Below, piece by piece: positions 46,058 to 54,055 of a DNA stretch of 64,000 nt. Origin of the DNA: Streptomyces sp. NBC_00582 (lineage in GTDB: Bacteria; Actinomycetota; Actinomycetes; Streptomycetales; Streptomycetaceae); NCBI RefSeq assembly GCF_036345155.1, contig NZ_CP107773.1, positions 1-64,000 of the forward strand, written 5' to 3'. Every line of letters begins with the position of its first letter. The first letter of the stretch is position 1. The notes under the pieces were generated by a model that worked only from the letters and a program-made list of their open reading frames with translations, was not told the origin of the DNA and made no database searches. A program made the translations under genes and the position numbers.

Positions 46058-46405
46058 ATGCTCGTCCAGCAGTACGTGTTCCTCGACAGCGACGCTGCCG
46101 GAAACCTGACACCCGCCCAAGTGGAGAGCTACCTGGAGAGCAAGGGCTGGGTGAAGGCCGAGACCGTGCCGCCCGCCGGGCAGGTGTGGACCCGCCCCGA
46201 GGGCGAGGCGGTTCCCGGCCATCTCCAGGACCTCCCGAAGCGGAAGCCTCACCTCGTCTGGCCCGCATACCTGACCTCTCTCACCAGCCGCCTCCGCGAC
46301 TACACCGGCCGCACCGTCGATTTGCTTCTCATCCTCGCCCTGTTTGAGCACCGGCTCGCCTCAGACGTCCTCGCCGACATCGCCGCGCAGTCCCCCTCCG
46401 CCTGA
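46058..46405 (+). CDS. Hypothetical protein, 115 aa
   Basis: ATG 46058 has GGAGAG upstream. It starts MLVQQYVFLDSDAAGNLTPA, has a compact alpha/beta N-terminus and a helical end (TVDLLLILALFEHRLASDVL). That segment is hydrophobic but interrupted by charge, so not clearly membrane. Third gene of the copy 5 operon. No family is recognised. Confidence 0.65.
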   Translation: MLVQQYVFLDSDAAGNLTPAQVESYLESKGWVKAETVPPAGQVWTRPEGEAVPGHLQDLPKRKPHLVWPAYLTSLTSRLRDYTGRTVDLLLILALFEHRLASDVLADIAAQSPSA

Positions 46406-46418
46406 ACGGACCACAGCT

Positions 46419-46607
46419 GTGAGCCACCCCGGCCCCGCCGGATCACCCCCGCGTCCCTTTGCCCCCTCCGACTTCGAAGAGCCCTGTGAAGGATGCGGAG
46501 CGCCGGCCGGAGCGTACTGCCGCCCCGACTGCGACTCCGGATACACCGCTGAGGACGCGCGCGCCGAAGCCGCTCGCCTGGAACAGCGGCTGGCCTCCCG
46601 TCCGTGA
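46419..46607 (+). CDS. Small zinc-finger-like protein, 62 aa
   Basis: GTG 46419, 14 nt after the previous stop. Four cysteines in CEGCGAPAGAYCRPDC form a probable zinc site, followed by a YTAEDARAEAARLEQRL helix. The pattern occurs in small proteins of actinobacterial plasmids and phages. A regulatory or scaffold role is possible. Confidence 0.65.
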   Translation: MSHPGPAGSPPRPFAPSDFEEPCEGCGAPAGAYCRPDCDSGYTAEDARAEAARLEQRLASRP

Positions 46608-46666
46608 CCCCCTGGCGCCCGCGCCACCCCTTCCCCATCGTCCGTCCGTAAGAACGGAGCACCACC

Positions 46667-47377
46667 ATGCCCACCACCCCCTCCCCGACGACCGATCTCG
46701 TCCGTGACGTCAGTACCGCCCTCGCCTTCCTCGACGAGAACGACGATCTCGACGCGCACCGCGACGCTGCTCCCGCCGCCTACGGCATGCTCCAGGGGCG
46801 GGCCGTCCGGGCCGTGCGCCGTCTGCGGGACGCCCTGGCCGGAGCGCCGACACGCTACGCGGACCCCATCGCGTGGCGCAGAGCCCAGGAAGACCAGCAA
46901 CAGGACGCGCAGGGCCTCGCGCTCCTGATCGCCGACACGTTGCGTGCCCAGATTCCCGGCGCGGCCTACCTGGTGTTCCACATCAACGACAGCTATGAAG
47001 CGGAGACCGGCCGGGACCTGGAGCTGCACAGCGTCCGGGGCAGCGACGGCAGGGTGCTCCACGGCTTCCGCGACGGCTCCCTCCCCGTCCTCAACGTCGA
47101 CCGTCACCGTGAGCTCGTTCACGCCTGGCGGGATGCCGGACTTCCGCGGACTGGCGCCGACTTGAACGCCCTCATGCAGCCGATGCGGGCTGCGGGGCTG
47201 GTGCTCGACGACTACCCCGAGCCGCTGTATCTGCAGGGACACCCGTGCTACCGAAACGACACCGGACACCTCCTGTGCATGCTCCTGTCCGACTCAGCAC
47301 ACCCGGAGCAGTGGGACCTCCAGGAGGTCTTCGGCCCTCAGCTGCTGCGCCCGTACGGCACGCCTCTACCCGCCTGA
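46667..47377 (+). CDS. Hypothetical protein, 236 aa
   Basis: ATG 46667 has GGAG upstream. It has a helical N-terminus (VSTALAFLDENDDLDAHRD) with several Arg-rich helices, then a beta-rich middle (YLVFHINDSYEAETGRDLEL) and an aromatic end. It is soluble and last in the copy 5 operon. No family is recognised. Confidence 0.65.
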   Translation: MPTTPSPTTDLVRDVSTALAFLDENDDLDAHRDAAPAAYGMLQGRAVRAVRRLRDALAGAPTRYADPIAWRRAQEDQQQDAQGLALLIADTLRAQIPGAAYLVFHINDSYEAETGRDLELHSVRGSDGRVLHGFRDGSLPVLNVDRHRELVHAWRDAGLPRTGADLNALMQPMRAAGLVLDDYPEPLYLQGHPCYRNDTGHLLCMLLSDSAHPEQWDLQEVFGPQLLRPYGTPLPA

Positions 47378-47660
47378 GCTGGATCGCCGGGCGGCCCGTC
47401 CGGCCGGTCGCGGGGGCGAGCAGCAGGCGCCACCGATTGCTCGCCCGGCGACCGCATCCGTACGGCACCGCGCTTCGCTGGCGGGCGGGCGTTTCCACGC
47501 TGGCCGCCCCTACATCTTCGACGCGTACACCGCTCTGATTTCCGCGTATGCCGCATCCTTCGCGGCCGCACTTGCGCGTATATCTCCCCGCCGACGTGGC
47601 CGTCGATCCGCCGCGTCCGGCCAGGGTGGTCATGCCTCGGCAGCCAAACCCCTGATGATA
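47378..47660. other. Intergenic region before promoter copy 6
   Basis: About 280 nt without a gene. GC-rich inverted segments (for example GGGCGGCCCGTCCGGCC near 47389) may end the previous operon, but no perfect terminator was found. Confidence 0.4.
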
Positions 47661-47689
47661 TTGCATAATTGGATTTACTGCCGTAGGGT
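47661..47689 (+). promoter_or_regulatory. Repeated promoter copy 6
   Basis: -35 TTGCAT (47661-47666), 17-bp spacer starting AATTGGATTTA, -10 TAGGGT (47684-47689). A GGCGGC/GCCGCC hairpin (47700-47716) follows 10 nt later. Confidence 0.9.
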
Positions 47690-47784
47690 GGAGTTGCACG
47701 GCGGCGAACAGCCGCCCATATTCCGCTCGTTGAGCCAGCCCGTCTCTGACGGCGGCCGAACCTCTTTCCAGTGAGACAGCCCCG

Positions 47785-47961
47785 ATGAGACTGCTCGGCG
47801 CTCTGCGCCCCGGCCACCGTCAGGTGTGCGTCCAGGCAACGAAGCACTGCACCTGTTACCTCTATCCCGGAGAGTGGGGCCGCCGTGCCAAGGTGCTGCG
47901 GCGCCGGGCGCAGCGGCACGCGGAGAAGCGCATGCTCCTCCGCCGCGCCGAAGACGCCTGA
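47785..47961 (+). CDS. Small basic protein, 58 aa
   Basis: ATG 47785 begins MRLLGALRPGHRQVCVQATK. A Cys trio CTC/CV lies before a strongly basic helix (RRAKVLRRRAQRHAEKR). It is the first gene behind promoter copy 6 and equals in length and basic character the first gene behind copy 5, though identity is low. Probable nucleic-acid-binding peptide. Confidence 0.6.
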   Translation: MRLLGALRPGHRQVCVQATKHCTCYLYPGEWGRRAKVLRRRAQRHAEKRMLLRRAEDA

Positions 47962-48012
47962 CTGAGCGTCGGCCCTCTTCTCCCCCTCCACCATCGCTTT
48001 CCCGGAGACTCC

Positions 48013-48906
48013 ATGCATGTTCGCGCACCCTCCGCGCTCTTCGTACCTCTCACCTCTCACCGCCCGCCCGCCCCTCTGACCATGGACTCGGCAGGTGAAG
48101 CCGTAGGACTGCTGGCCTCGCTTTACGAGACGTACGAGGCCCAGCCGTTCAGCAGTGAGGACGGCGCCTTCCGGGGTGGCCGCCCCATGGCGGCGGACGG
48201 TGTCCTCGACGTGCTCCGTCTCCATCTGCACAACACCGCGCACGGCCAGTGCTCCGGGACGGCACACGGCCACATCCTGACCGTGCAGTGCGGATCGGAG
48301 CCGGGATGGCGGATCGTCCCCCGCGAGATGGCCGAGACGGTCGACCGCGGAGCCCACTCGCTGCAGCAAGCCGGAATCCACGTACTGCGGGGCCGTCAGT
48401 CCGGAACTGGCGTACGGCTCTACGCCGTCCCCGACGACCCCGGTGTCGTCCAGGTCCGCCCTGTGGTCGACGGCCTCGAACGGCTGCCCATGGGCGGCCA
48501 CACCTTCAACGCACGACGCCAGCAGTGGGTACGGCTGATGGCATCGGCCCGAACGGTGCTGAGCGGCAACGGCTGGGAGAGCTGCGGCGAAACGCCCGAC
48601 GGGCGCAGGTTCGCCGTCCGGCCGGAGCCGATCGAGCTCGCCGGCAGCGGGCGCCTCCAGGCAGTTCCCCGCTTGGCCGCTGAGTACGAGCTGGAGACTC
48701 GCTGGCCGCACTCGGACTGGGCGGCCCAGTCCCGCGTGCCCGCCTCCTCGGTCCTCAAGGCTGTCCACTTCTGTCTGCGGAAGGGCATCGGCACCGCGGA
48801 GACCGTCGGCAGCACGATCTACCTGACCAGCATCACCGCCAGCGATTTCGCCCCGTCCTCCCGCTACACCCCCGCGCCGCAGCCCGAACCGGCCCGCGCC
48901 GCCTGA
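48013..48906 (+). CDS. Hypothetical protein, 297 aa
   Basis: ATG 48013 has GGAG 6 nt upstream. The N-terminal 25 residues look unstructured. A helical section (EAVGLLASLYETYEA) and a beta-rich core (GWRIVPREMAETVDRGAH, LYAVPDDPGVVQV) follow. A winged-helix-like segment may lie near the end (ASSVLKAVHFCLRKGIGTAE). Second gene of the copy 6 operon. No family is recognised. Confidence 0.6.
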   Translation: MHVRAPSALFVPLTSHRPPAPLTMDSAGEAVGLLASLYETYEAQPFSSEDGAFRGGRPMAADGVLDVLRLHLHNTAHGQCSGTAHGHILTVQCGSEPGWRIVPREMAETVDRGAHSLQQAGIHVLRGRQSGTGVRLYAVPDDPGVVQVRPVVDGLERLPMGGHTFNARRQQWVRLMASARTVLSGNGWESCGETPDGRRFAVRPEPIELAGSGRLQAVPRLAAEYELETRWPHSDWAAQSRVPASSVLKAVHFCLRKGIGTAETVGSTIYLTSITASDFAPSSRYTPAPQPEPARAA

Positions 48907-48951
48907 CCAGGGGCGCCGGACCCCGGCGCCCCTCCCTCAAGAAAGCACCAC

Positions 48952-49212
48952 ATGACCGACCACACCGTCACCGTCCAACTGAAAGCCGTGCGCGTGACCA
49001 TGCACGACGTTCAGCTCACGCTCCAGGTGCCCGGGAGCCGCAAGCCGAGCCGCACCACGATCGAGCGGCACATCCGGGACCTCGATCCGGCCATTCTCGA
49101 CAACGCATGCACCCCCGACACCGTCGACTACTCCCGGTTTGCCGAACTGCTTGAAGTCCTCGACACCCAGGTCACCGAGGAAAGCGAAGGCGAGGCGCAC
49201 CATGCCGAGTAA
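48952..49212 (+). CDS. Hypothetical protein, 86 aa
   Basis: ATG 48952 has AAGAAAG upstream. The protein starts MTDHTVTVQLKAVRVTMHDV, beta-rich, then has an acidic helix (FAELLEVLDTQ). Its end overlaps the next gene by 11 nt, so they are coupled. No family is recognised. Confidence 0.6.
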   Translation: MTDHTVTVQLKAVRVTMHDVQLTLQVPGSRKPSRTTIERHIRDLDPAILDNACTPDTVDYSRFAELLEVLDTQVTEESEGEAHHAE

Positions 49213-49621
49213 CTCGATCGGCGTGTTCGGCCGGGTGGTCCGGGTCCGCGACTCGACCGACACGGACGAAGCCGTGCGCACCCTTCTGCCCGGCCCGCGA
49301 TTTCGCACCGGCCTTGCCGACTTTCTGTGCTTCCTCGTTCCCCTGGCCATCGAGGAGCAGAGCCATCTGTCCAGCGAGCGGATCGACGCCATGCGCGAAG
49401 AACTTCTCGACACGATCGCGGCACACGGAGACGATCTGCAGTTCGGTGGCACCCACCAGAAATCGGCCCGGGTAGCCCTGGCGAAGGCCTTGGCGCTCCT
49501 GGCCACGGCCGAAGGCGGCGTCACCATCCTGGGCGTGCACGCTTGTACGGCAGTGCACGAGGGCTGCCCCGGCTTCAAGCCCAGGGAGAGTACGCCGCCC
49601 GCGTCCGGCGGCGGCCTGTGA
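49202..49621 (+). CDS. Hypothetical protein, 139 aa
   Basis: ATG 49202 overlaps the preceding gene. It has a helical core (FLCFLVPLAIEEQSHLSSER) and a segment with Cys/His (LGVHACTAVHEGCPGF) that could bind metal. The hydrophobic helix is short and flanked by charge, so probably cytosolic. No family is recognised. Confidence 0.6.
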   Translation: MPSNSIGVFGRVVRVRDSTDTDEAVRTLLPGPRFRTGLADFLCFLVPLAIEEQSHLSSERIDAMREELLDTIAAHGDDLQFGGTHQKSARVALAKALALLATAEGGVTILGVHACTAVHEGCPGFKPRESTPPASGGGL

Positions 49622-49696
49622 CCGGCCCGTCGGATGCCACGTTCCATTCAGCGCCCTGGCCGCCCGGCCGTCACCACCACCAGGAGGATCGTTCCC

Positions 49697-50197
49697 ATGC
49701 AGGAAACCGAGACCAACGGGGCTGGCCGTGACCGCTCCGCCTCGCCGCCGAGCAGGCCCCACTTGACGCCGGCCGGAGTCGTCGTGCGCGCCACGCGCAG
49801 CCACACTGTCGAACAGGCCCTGACAGGGCTCGGAATCGACCGCCTGCCGGAGCACAAGGTGAAGGACCTCCCCGCGGAGGGCCAGCCGGCCGGCTACGCG
49901 ATGCACGACACACGCCACCCGTCCGGGCCCGTCGTGGCGATCCTCACCGCTTGCGGCCCGGACCGGTCCGCGTTGCTGGCCCGGCTGCGCTCTCACCTGG
50001 AACAACCCTCGGTCGGCTACTCGGTGGAGGACCTCGAAGGACTCGCCGAGCATCAGTTCATGATCCGCCGGGCGAACGCGGACGAGCTGCGGCAGCGCAG
50101 GGCGCTCGTGACTGCGGCGTCAACGGACAGCACGGCAGTCGCCCGGTCCCAGAGACGCGAGGAGCTTGAAGAGGCGGGGCAGGAGAGCCTGTTCTGA
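49697..50197 (+). CDS. Hypothetical protein, 166 aa
   Basis: ATG 49697 has AGGAGG upstream. It starts MQETETNGAGRDRSAS. The body is alpha/beta (GPVVAILTACGPDRSALLAR), and the C-terminus is a charged helix (RSQRREELEEAGQES). Last gene of the copy 6 operon. No family is recognised. Confidence 0.6.
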   Translation: MQETETNGAGRDRSASPPSRPHLTPAGVVVRATRSHTVEQALTGLGIDRLPEHKVKDLPAEGQPAGYAMHDTRHPSGPVVAILTACGPDRSALLARLRSHLEQPSVGYSVEDLEGLAEHQFMIRRANADELRQRRALVTAASTDSTAVARSQRREELEEAGQESLF

Positions 50198-50226
50198 GGC
50201 AGGGGCAGAACGATCGGCGATCTATA

Positions 50227-50255
50227 TTGCATAATTGGATTGCATGGCGTATTCT
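50227..50255 (+). promoter_or_regulatory. Repeated promoter copy 7
   Basis: -35 TTGCAT (50227-50232), 17-bp spacer starting AATTGGATTGC, -10 TATTCT (50250-50255). A GGCGG/CCGCC hairpin lies at 50278-50290. Confidence 0.85.
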
Positions 50256-50357
50256 GATAATTCATTGACGGTGCGTCGGCGGTCTCCGCCTCTCCCGTTC
50301 GCGCGTCAGCACACTGCCGTCAGCGGCGCTCACGCCGCGCATGAGGATTCCCAACCG

Positions 50358-50744
50358 ATGACTGTGTACTTCGCCTTCATTCCGTCGCGCCGGCAGCGGT
50401 CGACAGACCAAGCTCCCCTGGAGTTCGCACCGAGCCAAGCCGTTGCCGAATGGGCTCTGAAGCGGCGCGTGTCGCACCGCCATGGCCAGACCTACTACGA
50501 CGGCGTCAACTACACCGTGGCCCTGGCGGACAAGCCGACCGAGGACTTCCCCGACGCCGACCCCAGTGCCTTCCTGTGCGTCTGGAAACGCACCGCCGCT
50601 CAGGCCGTCCCGCAGCGGGGCGAAGTGCCCGACGAACTGTGGACGCTCACGCCGCGCGGTCGCGTGGTCAAGAACCCCTGGACCACGACGCCAAAAAACG
50701 TCACCCCCTACCCCCACCCTTCACACGAGGAGAACCAGCAGTGA
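50358..50744 (+). CDS. Hypothetical protein, 128 aa
   Basis: ATG 50358 has GAGGA upstream. It starts MTVYFAFIPSRRQRST and has an aromatic middle (TYYDGVNYTVALADKP) and a basic Pro-rich end. First gene behind promoter copy 7; its stop overlaps the next start (GTGA). No family is recognised. Confidence 0.65.
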   Translation: MTVYFAFIPSRRQRSTDQAPLEFAPSQAVAEWALKRRVSHRHGQTYYDGVNYTVALADKPTEDFPDADPSAFLCVWKRTAAQAVPQRGEVPDELWTLTPRGRVVKNPWTTTPKNVTPYPHPSHEENQQ

Positions 50745-51136
50745 TCACCACCCGCGCAGGAATGCGCATCGACACCGACCTCACGACCTCGAACACGCAC
50801 GTACCCGGACCCTGGGCACTGAGGAAGGCGGTGCTGCACGACGAACTGGGCGGCGACCCGCACTTCCGTCGGTTCGCGGCAGCCAGCGGTGCGCTGTGCG
50901 TGATCTCCCGGACGAGTGCCGACGGAGCCGACCCGACGTTGCCGGTGAACGAACTGGCGACCGCCTTCGTCCGCCGGGCGACGGGGCAGGCCCCGCCCCG
51001 GTCCCTCCGCGGGCCGGTCGTCGTCCTGGGCTCCGGTTACATCGGCGGCCTGTGGCGCACCGGCGATCTCACCGATTTCCACCGGGCGCTGCTGTACTCG
51101 CTCGCCCGCGAACAGGGCGGCCCGTCCGGTGGCTGA
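50741..51136 (+). CDS. Hypothetical protein, 131 aa
   Basis: GTG 50741 overlaps the preceding stop and has GAGGA 9 nt upstream. It has helical and strand segments (WALRKAVLHDELGGD, GPVVVLGSGYIGGLW) and a C-terminal helix (LTDFHRALLYSLARE). The RNA ligase gene overlaps its last codons, so these two are co-translated and may work together. Confidence 0.65.
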   Translation: MITTRAGMRIDTDLTTSNTHVPGPWALRKAVLHDELGGDPHFRRFAAASGALCVISRTSADGADPTLPVNELATAFVRRATGQAPPRSLRGPVVVLGSGYIGGLWRTGDLTDFHRALLYSLAREQGGPSGG

Positions 51137-51770
51137 CGCTCTCCCGCGCTACCCGCGGACGCCGCATCTGCCAGGGTCGCCGGGTGCCACGAGCGATGAC
51201 GTCTGGTGCGACTGGGCCCGGTTCACCCCGGAGCCCGGCCGCGAACTCGTCACCACGATGAAGATGGACGGGGCGAACACCACCCTTCACACGGGCGGGA
51301 TGTATGGCCGCTCCCCCACGGGGCGCAGCAGGCCGTGGCAGAGCCGGATGCGCGCTTTCGCCGCAGCGGTCTGTCCATCGATCCCGCGAGGCTTCCGCGT
51401 GTGCGGGGAGGACCTGACGGTTCCGCACTCCCTCGACTACGAGCGGCAGCTTCCCCCGTTCATGGTGTTCTCGGTATGGGAGGGCGATGACTGCCTGGCG
51501 TGGGAGGAGACGGAGGCGTGGGCGGGCATGCTCGGCCTGTCCACCGTCCCCGTACTCGCGCGGGGCCCACGCCCCCAGGACCCCCGGCATCTGCGCGAGG
51601 CCTTCGACCGCCGAACGGACACCGCCTGGGACGAAGGGTTCGTCGTCCGCGACGGTCAGGGCTTCGCGCGGGCGGAGTTCACCGTTCGCGTGGCCAAGTG
51701 GGTACGTGCCGGGCGTGTCCGGACCGGCTCACGGTGGCCGACGGACAACCCTCTGAGGGATATTGCTTAA
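51129..51770 (+). CDS. RNA ligase family protein (Rnl2-like nucleotidyltransferase)
   Basis: 213 aa, typical for small stand-alone ligases. It opens with YPRTPHLPGSPG, then the nucleotidyltransferase motif I TMKMDGANTT (Lys is the AMP-accepting residue, about 45). Motif III-like FRVCGEDLTVPHS, motif IV-like EGFVVRDGQ and motif V-like RVAKWV follow, so the catalytic set looks complete. Such proteins seal nicked RNA, for example tRNA cut by anticodon nucleases. GTG 51129 overlaps the previous gene. The stop codon TAA lies inside the -35 region of promoter copy 8. Confidence 0.85.
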   Translation: MADALPRYPRTPHLPGSPGATSDDVWCDWARFTPEPGRELVTTMKMDGANTTLHTGGMYGRSPTGRSRPWQSRMRAFAAAVCPSIPRGFRVCGEDLTVPHSLDYERQLPPFMVFSVWEGDDCLAWEETEAWAGMLGLSTVPVLARGPRPQDPRHLREAFDRRTDTAWDEGFVVRDGQGFARAEFTVRVAKWVRAGRVRTGSRWPTDNPLRDIA

Positions 51771-51791
51771 TTGGATTTATTCACGTAGGGT
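51763..51791 (+). promoter_or_regulatory. Repeated promoter copy 8, overlapping the RNA ligase stop codon
   Basis: -35 TTGCTT (51763-51768), 17-bp spacer starting AATTGGATTTA, -10 TAGGGT (51786-51791). A GCGGCG/CGCCGC hairpin is at 51805-51818. The TAA stop of the RNA ligase (51768-51770) is part of the element. Confidence 0.9.
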
Positions 51792-51875
51792 CAGGGTATC
51801 GGTTGCGGCGCTCGCCGCGTTACCGCCTCGGGGCGCACAGCGCCCGTTCTTCTGCCTCATCTCAGGACCACCCGT

Positions 51876-52553
51876 ATGTCTTCTCGACGTCCCCACCCCC
51901 CGTTCCGCTTCCGAGACGCCGGACACCGCGACCTCGACGCCTTCATGAATCTGATCCGGCACGCGGAGCCCGATCACCCCTCGCCTTTCCACTCGGTCCG
52001 GCTCATGCTGGGCCTGGCGCCCGAACCGCCGCTCTCCCACAACCTCAACCTCTGCCTCATAGCCGAGGACCGGCGCGGCAAGCCCGTCGGCGCACTGCTG
52101 GCCGGGCCTCCGGACTGGCTCGTGGAGCACCCGGGACTTCGCGGATCCCCCCTGACACTGGCCCTCGTGCACCGCATGACCATGATCCAGGGCGTGGCCG
52201 TCGACCCGAAGTACCGCGGGCGAGGCCTCGGACAGGCCCTGATCCGGCGCGCCGAGCGGCGCTACCGGGAAGCCGGCTGGGGACTGTCGATGCTCGTTCA
52301 CGACCCGTCGCTGGAACCCTTCTACCAGCGGCTCGGCTACGCCTCGCACCCTGGCCTCCTGATGAATCTCCCCAGCCCCCACCCGCTGATCGGCCAGGAC
52401 TTCCTGAACATGCTCACGGCGCTGAAGCCGCTCTCGGCCGAAGTCCGCCTGGTCGACGTCCTCTTCGCGCCCTGCCCCGTCATCTCGGGTGTTGTTCCCG
52501 GCACGCAGGTGCCGGACCATGCCTGGTTCGACGGCGCCGGGCTCTGCTACTGA
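51876..52553 (+). CDS. GNAT-family N-acetyltransferase
   Basis: 225 aa. Acetyl-CoA motif: IQGVAVDPKYRGRGLGQALI. The C-terminal motif PFYQRLGYASHPG follows. The N-terminus FRFRDAGHRDLDAFMNLI resembles the GNAT at 25800-26468, and the two share overall length, so they are paralogues. ATG 51876 lies 85 nt after promoter copy 8. Substrate unknown. Confidence 0.9.
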   Translation: MSSRRPHPPFRFRDAGHRDLDAFMNLIRHAEPDHPSPFHSVRLMLGLAPEPPLSHNLNLCLIAEDRRGKPVGALLAGPPDWLVEHPGLRGSPLTLALVHRMTMIQGVAVDPKYRGRGLGQALIRRAERRYREAGWGLSMLVHDPSLEPFYQRLGYASHPGLLMNLPSPHPLIGQDFLNMLTALKPLSAEVRLVDVLFAPCPVISGVVPGTQVPDHAWFDGAGLCY

Positions 52554-52603
52554 CGCGGGCCGCCCCCGTCGGCCCGCTCTCCGCCCGCCCCTGAAAGTCA
52601 CCC

Positions 52604-53038
52604 ATGCCCAACCTCGAAGCGATCGTGCGCGTTCTGACCCAGGACGTCCTCGGCAATCAGCGCTGGAACGGCCGGACCCGTCAGTACGAGTCCATGCCCA
52701 CCAGCGCGAACCACGACATGCTCGACGCAGCGGCGGCGATCGTCGAGCGCGCGGCCGGGGCCGTCGACTGGCCCCGGCTGCTGTTCGAGGCGGCGTCCCG
52801 CCACGCGTTGTTGCACCCCGACCGCCCCGTCGAGGACGACCGGCAGTACCCCTCCCCGGTCGCCGACCTCTGCGGCGAGTGCCTCCGCGAGGCGCTTCTC
52901 GCCGACGACACCGGCGCGCAGGACTGGACGGCCCGTCCCACATCACCCCGTGAACACAGCAGCACGGACTGGCCCGCAATCGTGGCCGCTGTCTTCCCGC
53001 ACCGCGCCGCGGCCTCCTGGCACCCGTTCCAGAATTAA
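52604..53038 (+). CDS. Hypothetical protein, 144 aa
   Basis: ATG 52604, 50 nt after the GNAT stop. It starts MPNLEAIVRVLTQDVLGNQR and has helices (DMLDAAAAIVERAAGAV) and a Cys pair (LCGECL). Soluble. Probably co-transcribed with the GNAT gene. No family is recognised. Confidence 0.6.
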   Translation: MPNLEAIVRVLTQDVLGNQRWNGRTRQYESMPTSANHDMLDAAAAIVERAAGAVDWPRLLFEAASRHALLHPDRPVEDDRQYPSPVADLCGECLREALLADDTGAQDWTARPTSPREHSSTDWPAIVAAVFPHRAAASWHPFQN

Positions 53039-53084
53039 CCCACACCCCCGGCCCCGCCCCTCACCTCTTCTTCAGGAGCCCTTC

Positions 53085-53945
53085 ATGCCCGTTGCTCGCT
53101 ACGCACTCCAATTCGCCGCCCAGCTCGCCCAGTTGCTGGGGTCCGGCTGGAGCGCGTCAGGCTGCGACTCCTCGACGTTCGCCGTCCTCGACGGTCCCGG
53201 CATCGAACTCGCCATTTACACCACCTCGCCGATCCGGTCGCGCACCAAGGTCAGCGTGGAGATCCGTTCCCGGGGCGACCTGGTGTGGCGCAGGCGCACG
53301 GACTACGACGGGCAGGTGTCGGGAACCATAGGCGACCCGGCAGCGGTCGCCGAAGCCATCCGCACGGAGATCCTTCCGGCCTGGAAGAAGCTGGTGACGG
53401 AGCTGGAAGCCCGCACAGTGCAGGCCCGCTCAGCCATCCGGGAATTCGCGCTCCTCGCTGCCGAGGCGGCCGGCGAGGGCGCCTCGGTCACCTACGGCTC
53501 ACGCCCCGGAGTGGCCAACATCCGGTGGGACGGCGGCCACGCGGTGCTGTGGGCGGGTGACGACGGCCGCATCTCCTCGCCGTCCATCGAGATCAAGCGT
53601 GCGCGCGGTGCCGCCACGGTGCTCGCCTTGCTGCGCACCGCAGCGGGCCTCGTGCCGGACCCCGCGCGGTTCAGCCTCAGCGACATTGGGAGCGCCGCCG
53701 CCGGGCTGCTCGGCGACGGCTGGTCCGCGACGCCCTGGCAGTGGCACGACGGCGCATGCATCGAACACCGGGACGACCCCGGCGGCGGGTACACCCTTGC
53801 CGCCCAGGACGGGCACCTGTACATCTCGGCGAATCTCCGCGACGAAAGTCGCACCTTCCTGACCGGCGTGTCCACCGCCGACAGCCTGGAGACCCTCGGC
53901 GCCGTCGCCGCCGCCGTCGTGCGCAGCATCCACGCCAACGACTGA
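53085..53945 (+). CDS. Hypothetical protein with two similar halves, 286 aa
   Basis: ATG 53085 has AGGAG upstream. The N-terminus (FAAQLAQLLGSGWSASGCDS) is echoed near residue 200 (IGSAAAGLLGDGWSATPW), so the protein is an internal repeat of an alpha/beta unit. Both units continue with beta strands and end in a helix. The GSGWSA/GDGWSAT pattern is seen in several Streptomyces plasmid proteins. Function unknown. Confidence 0.65.
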   Translation: MPVARYALQFAAQLAQLLGSGWSASGCDSSTFAVLDGPGIELAIYTTSPIRSRTKVSVEIRSRGDLVWRRRTDYDGQVSGTIGDPAAVAEAIRTEILPAWKKLVTELEARTVQARSAIREFALLAAEAAGEGASVTYGSRPGVANIRWDGGHAVLWAGDDGRISSPSIEIKRARGAATVLALLRTAAGLVPDPARFSLSDIGSAAAGLLGDGWSATPWQWHDGACIEHRDDPGGGYTLAAQDGHLYISANLRDESRTFLTGVSTADSLETLGAVAAAVVRSIHAND

Positions 53946-54055
53946 TCGCCTCCCGGGGCAGGGACGCGCCGTCCGCGTCCCTGCCCGCACCGGCCTACTT
54001 CCGGCGAGACGGGCAACCGTAGCCGTTCGACCGGCTTCTACATGAAGGCTTCCGT

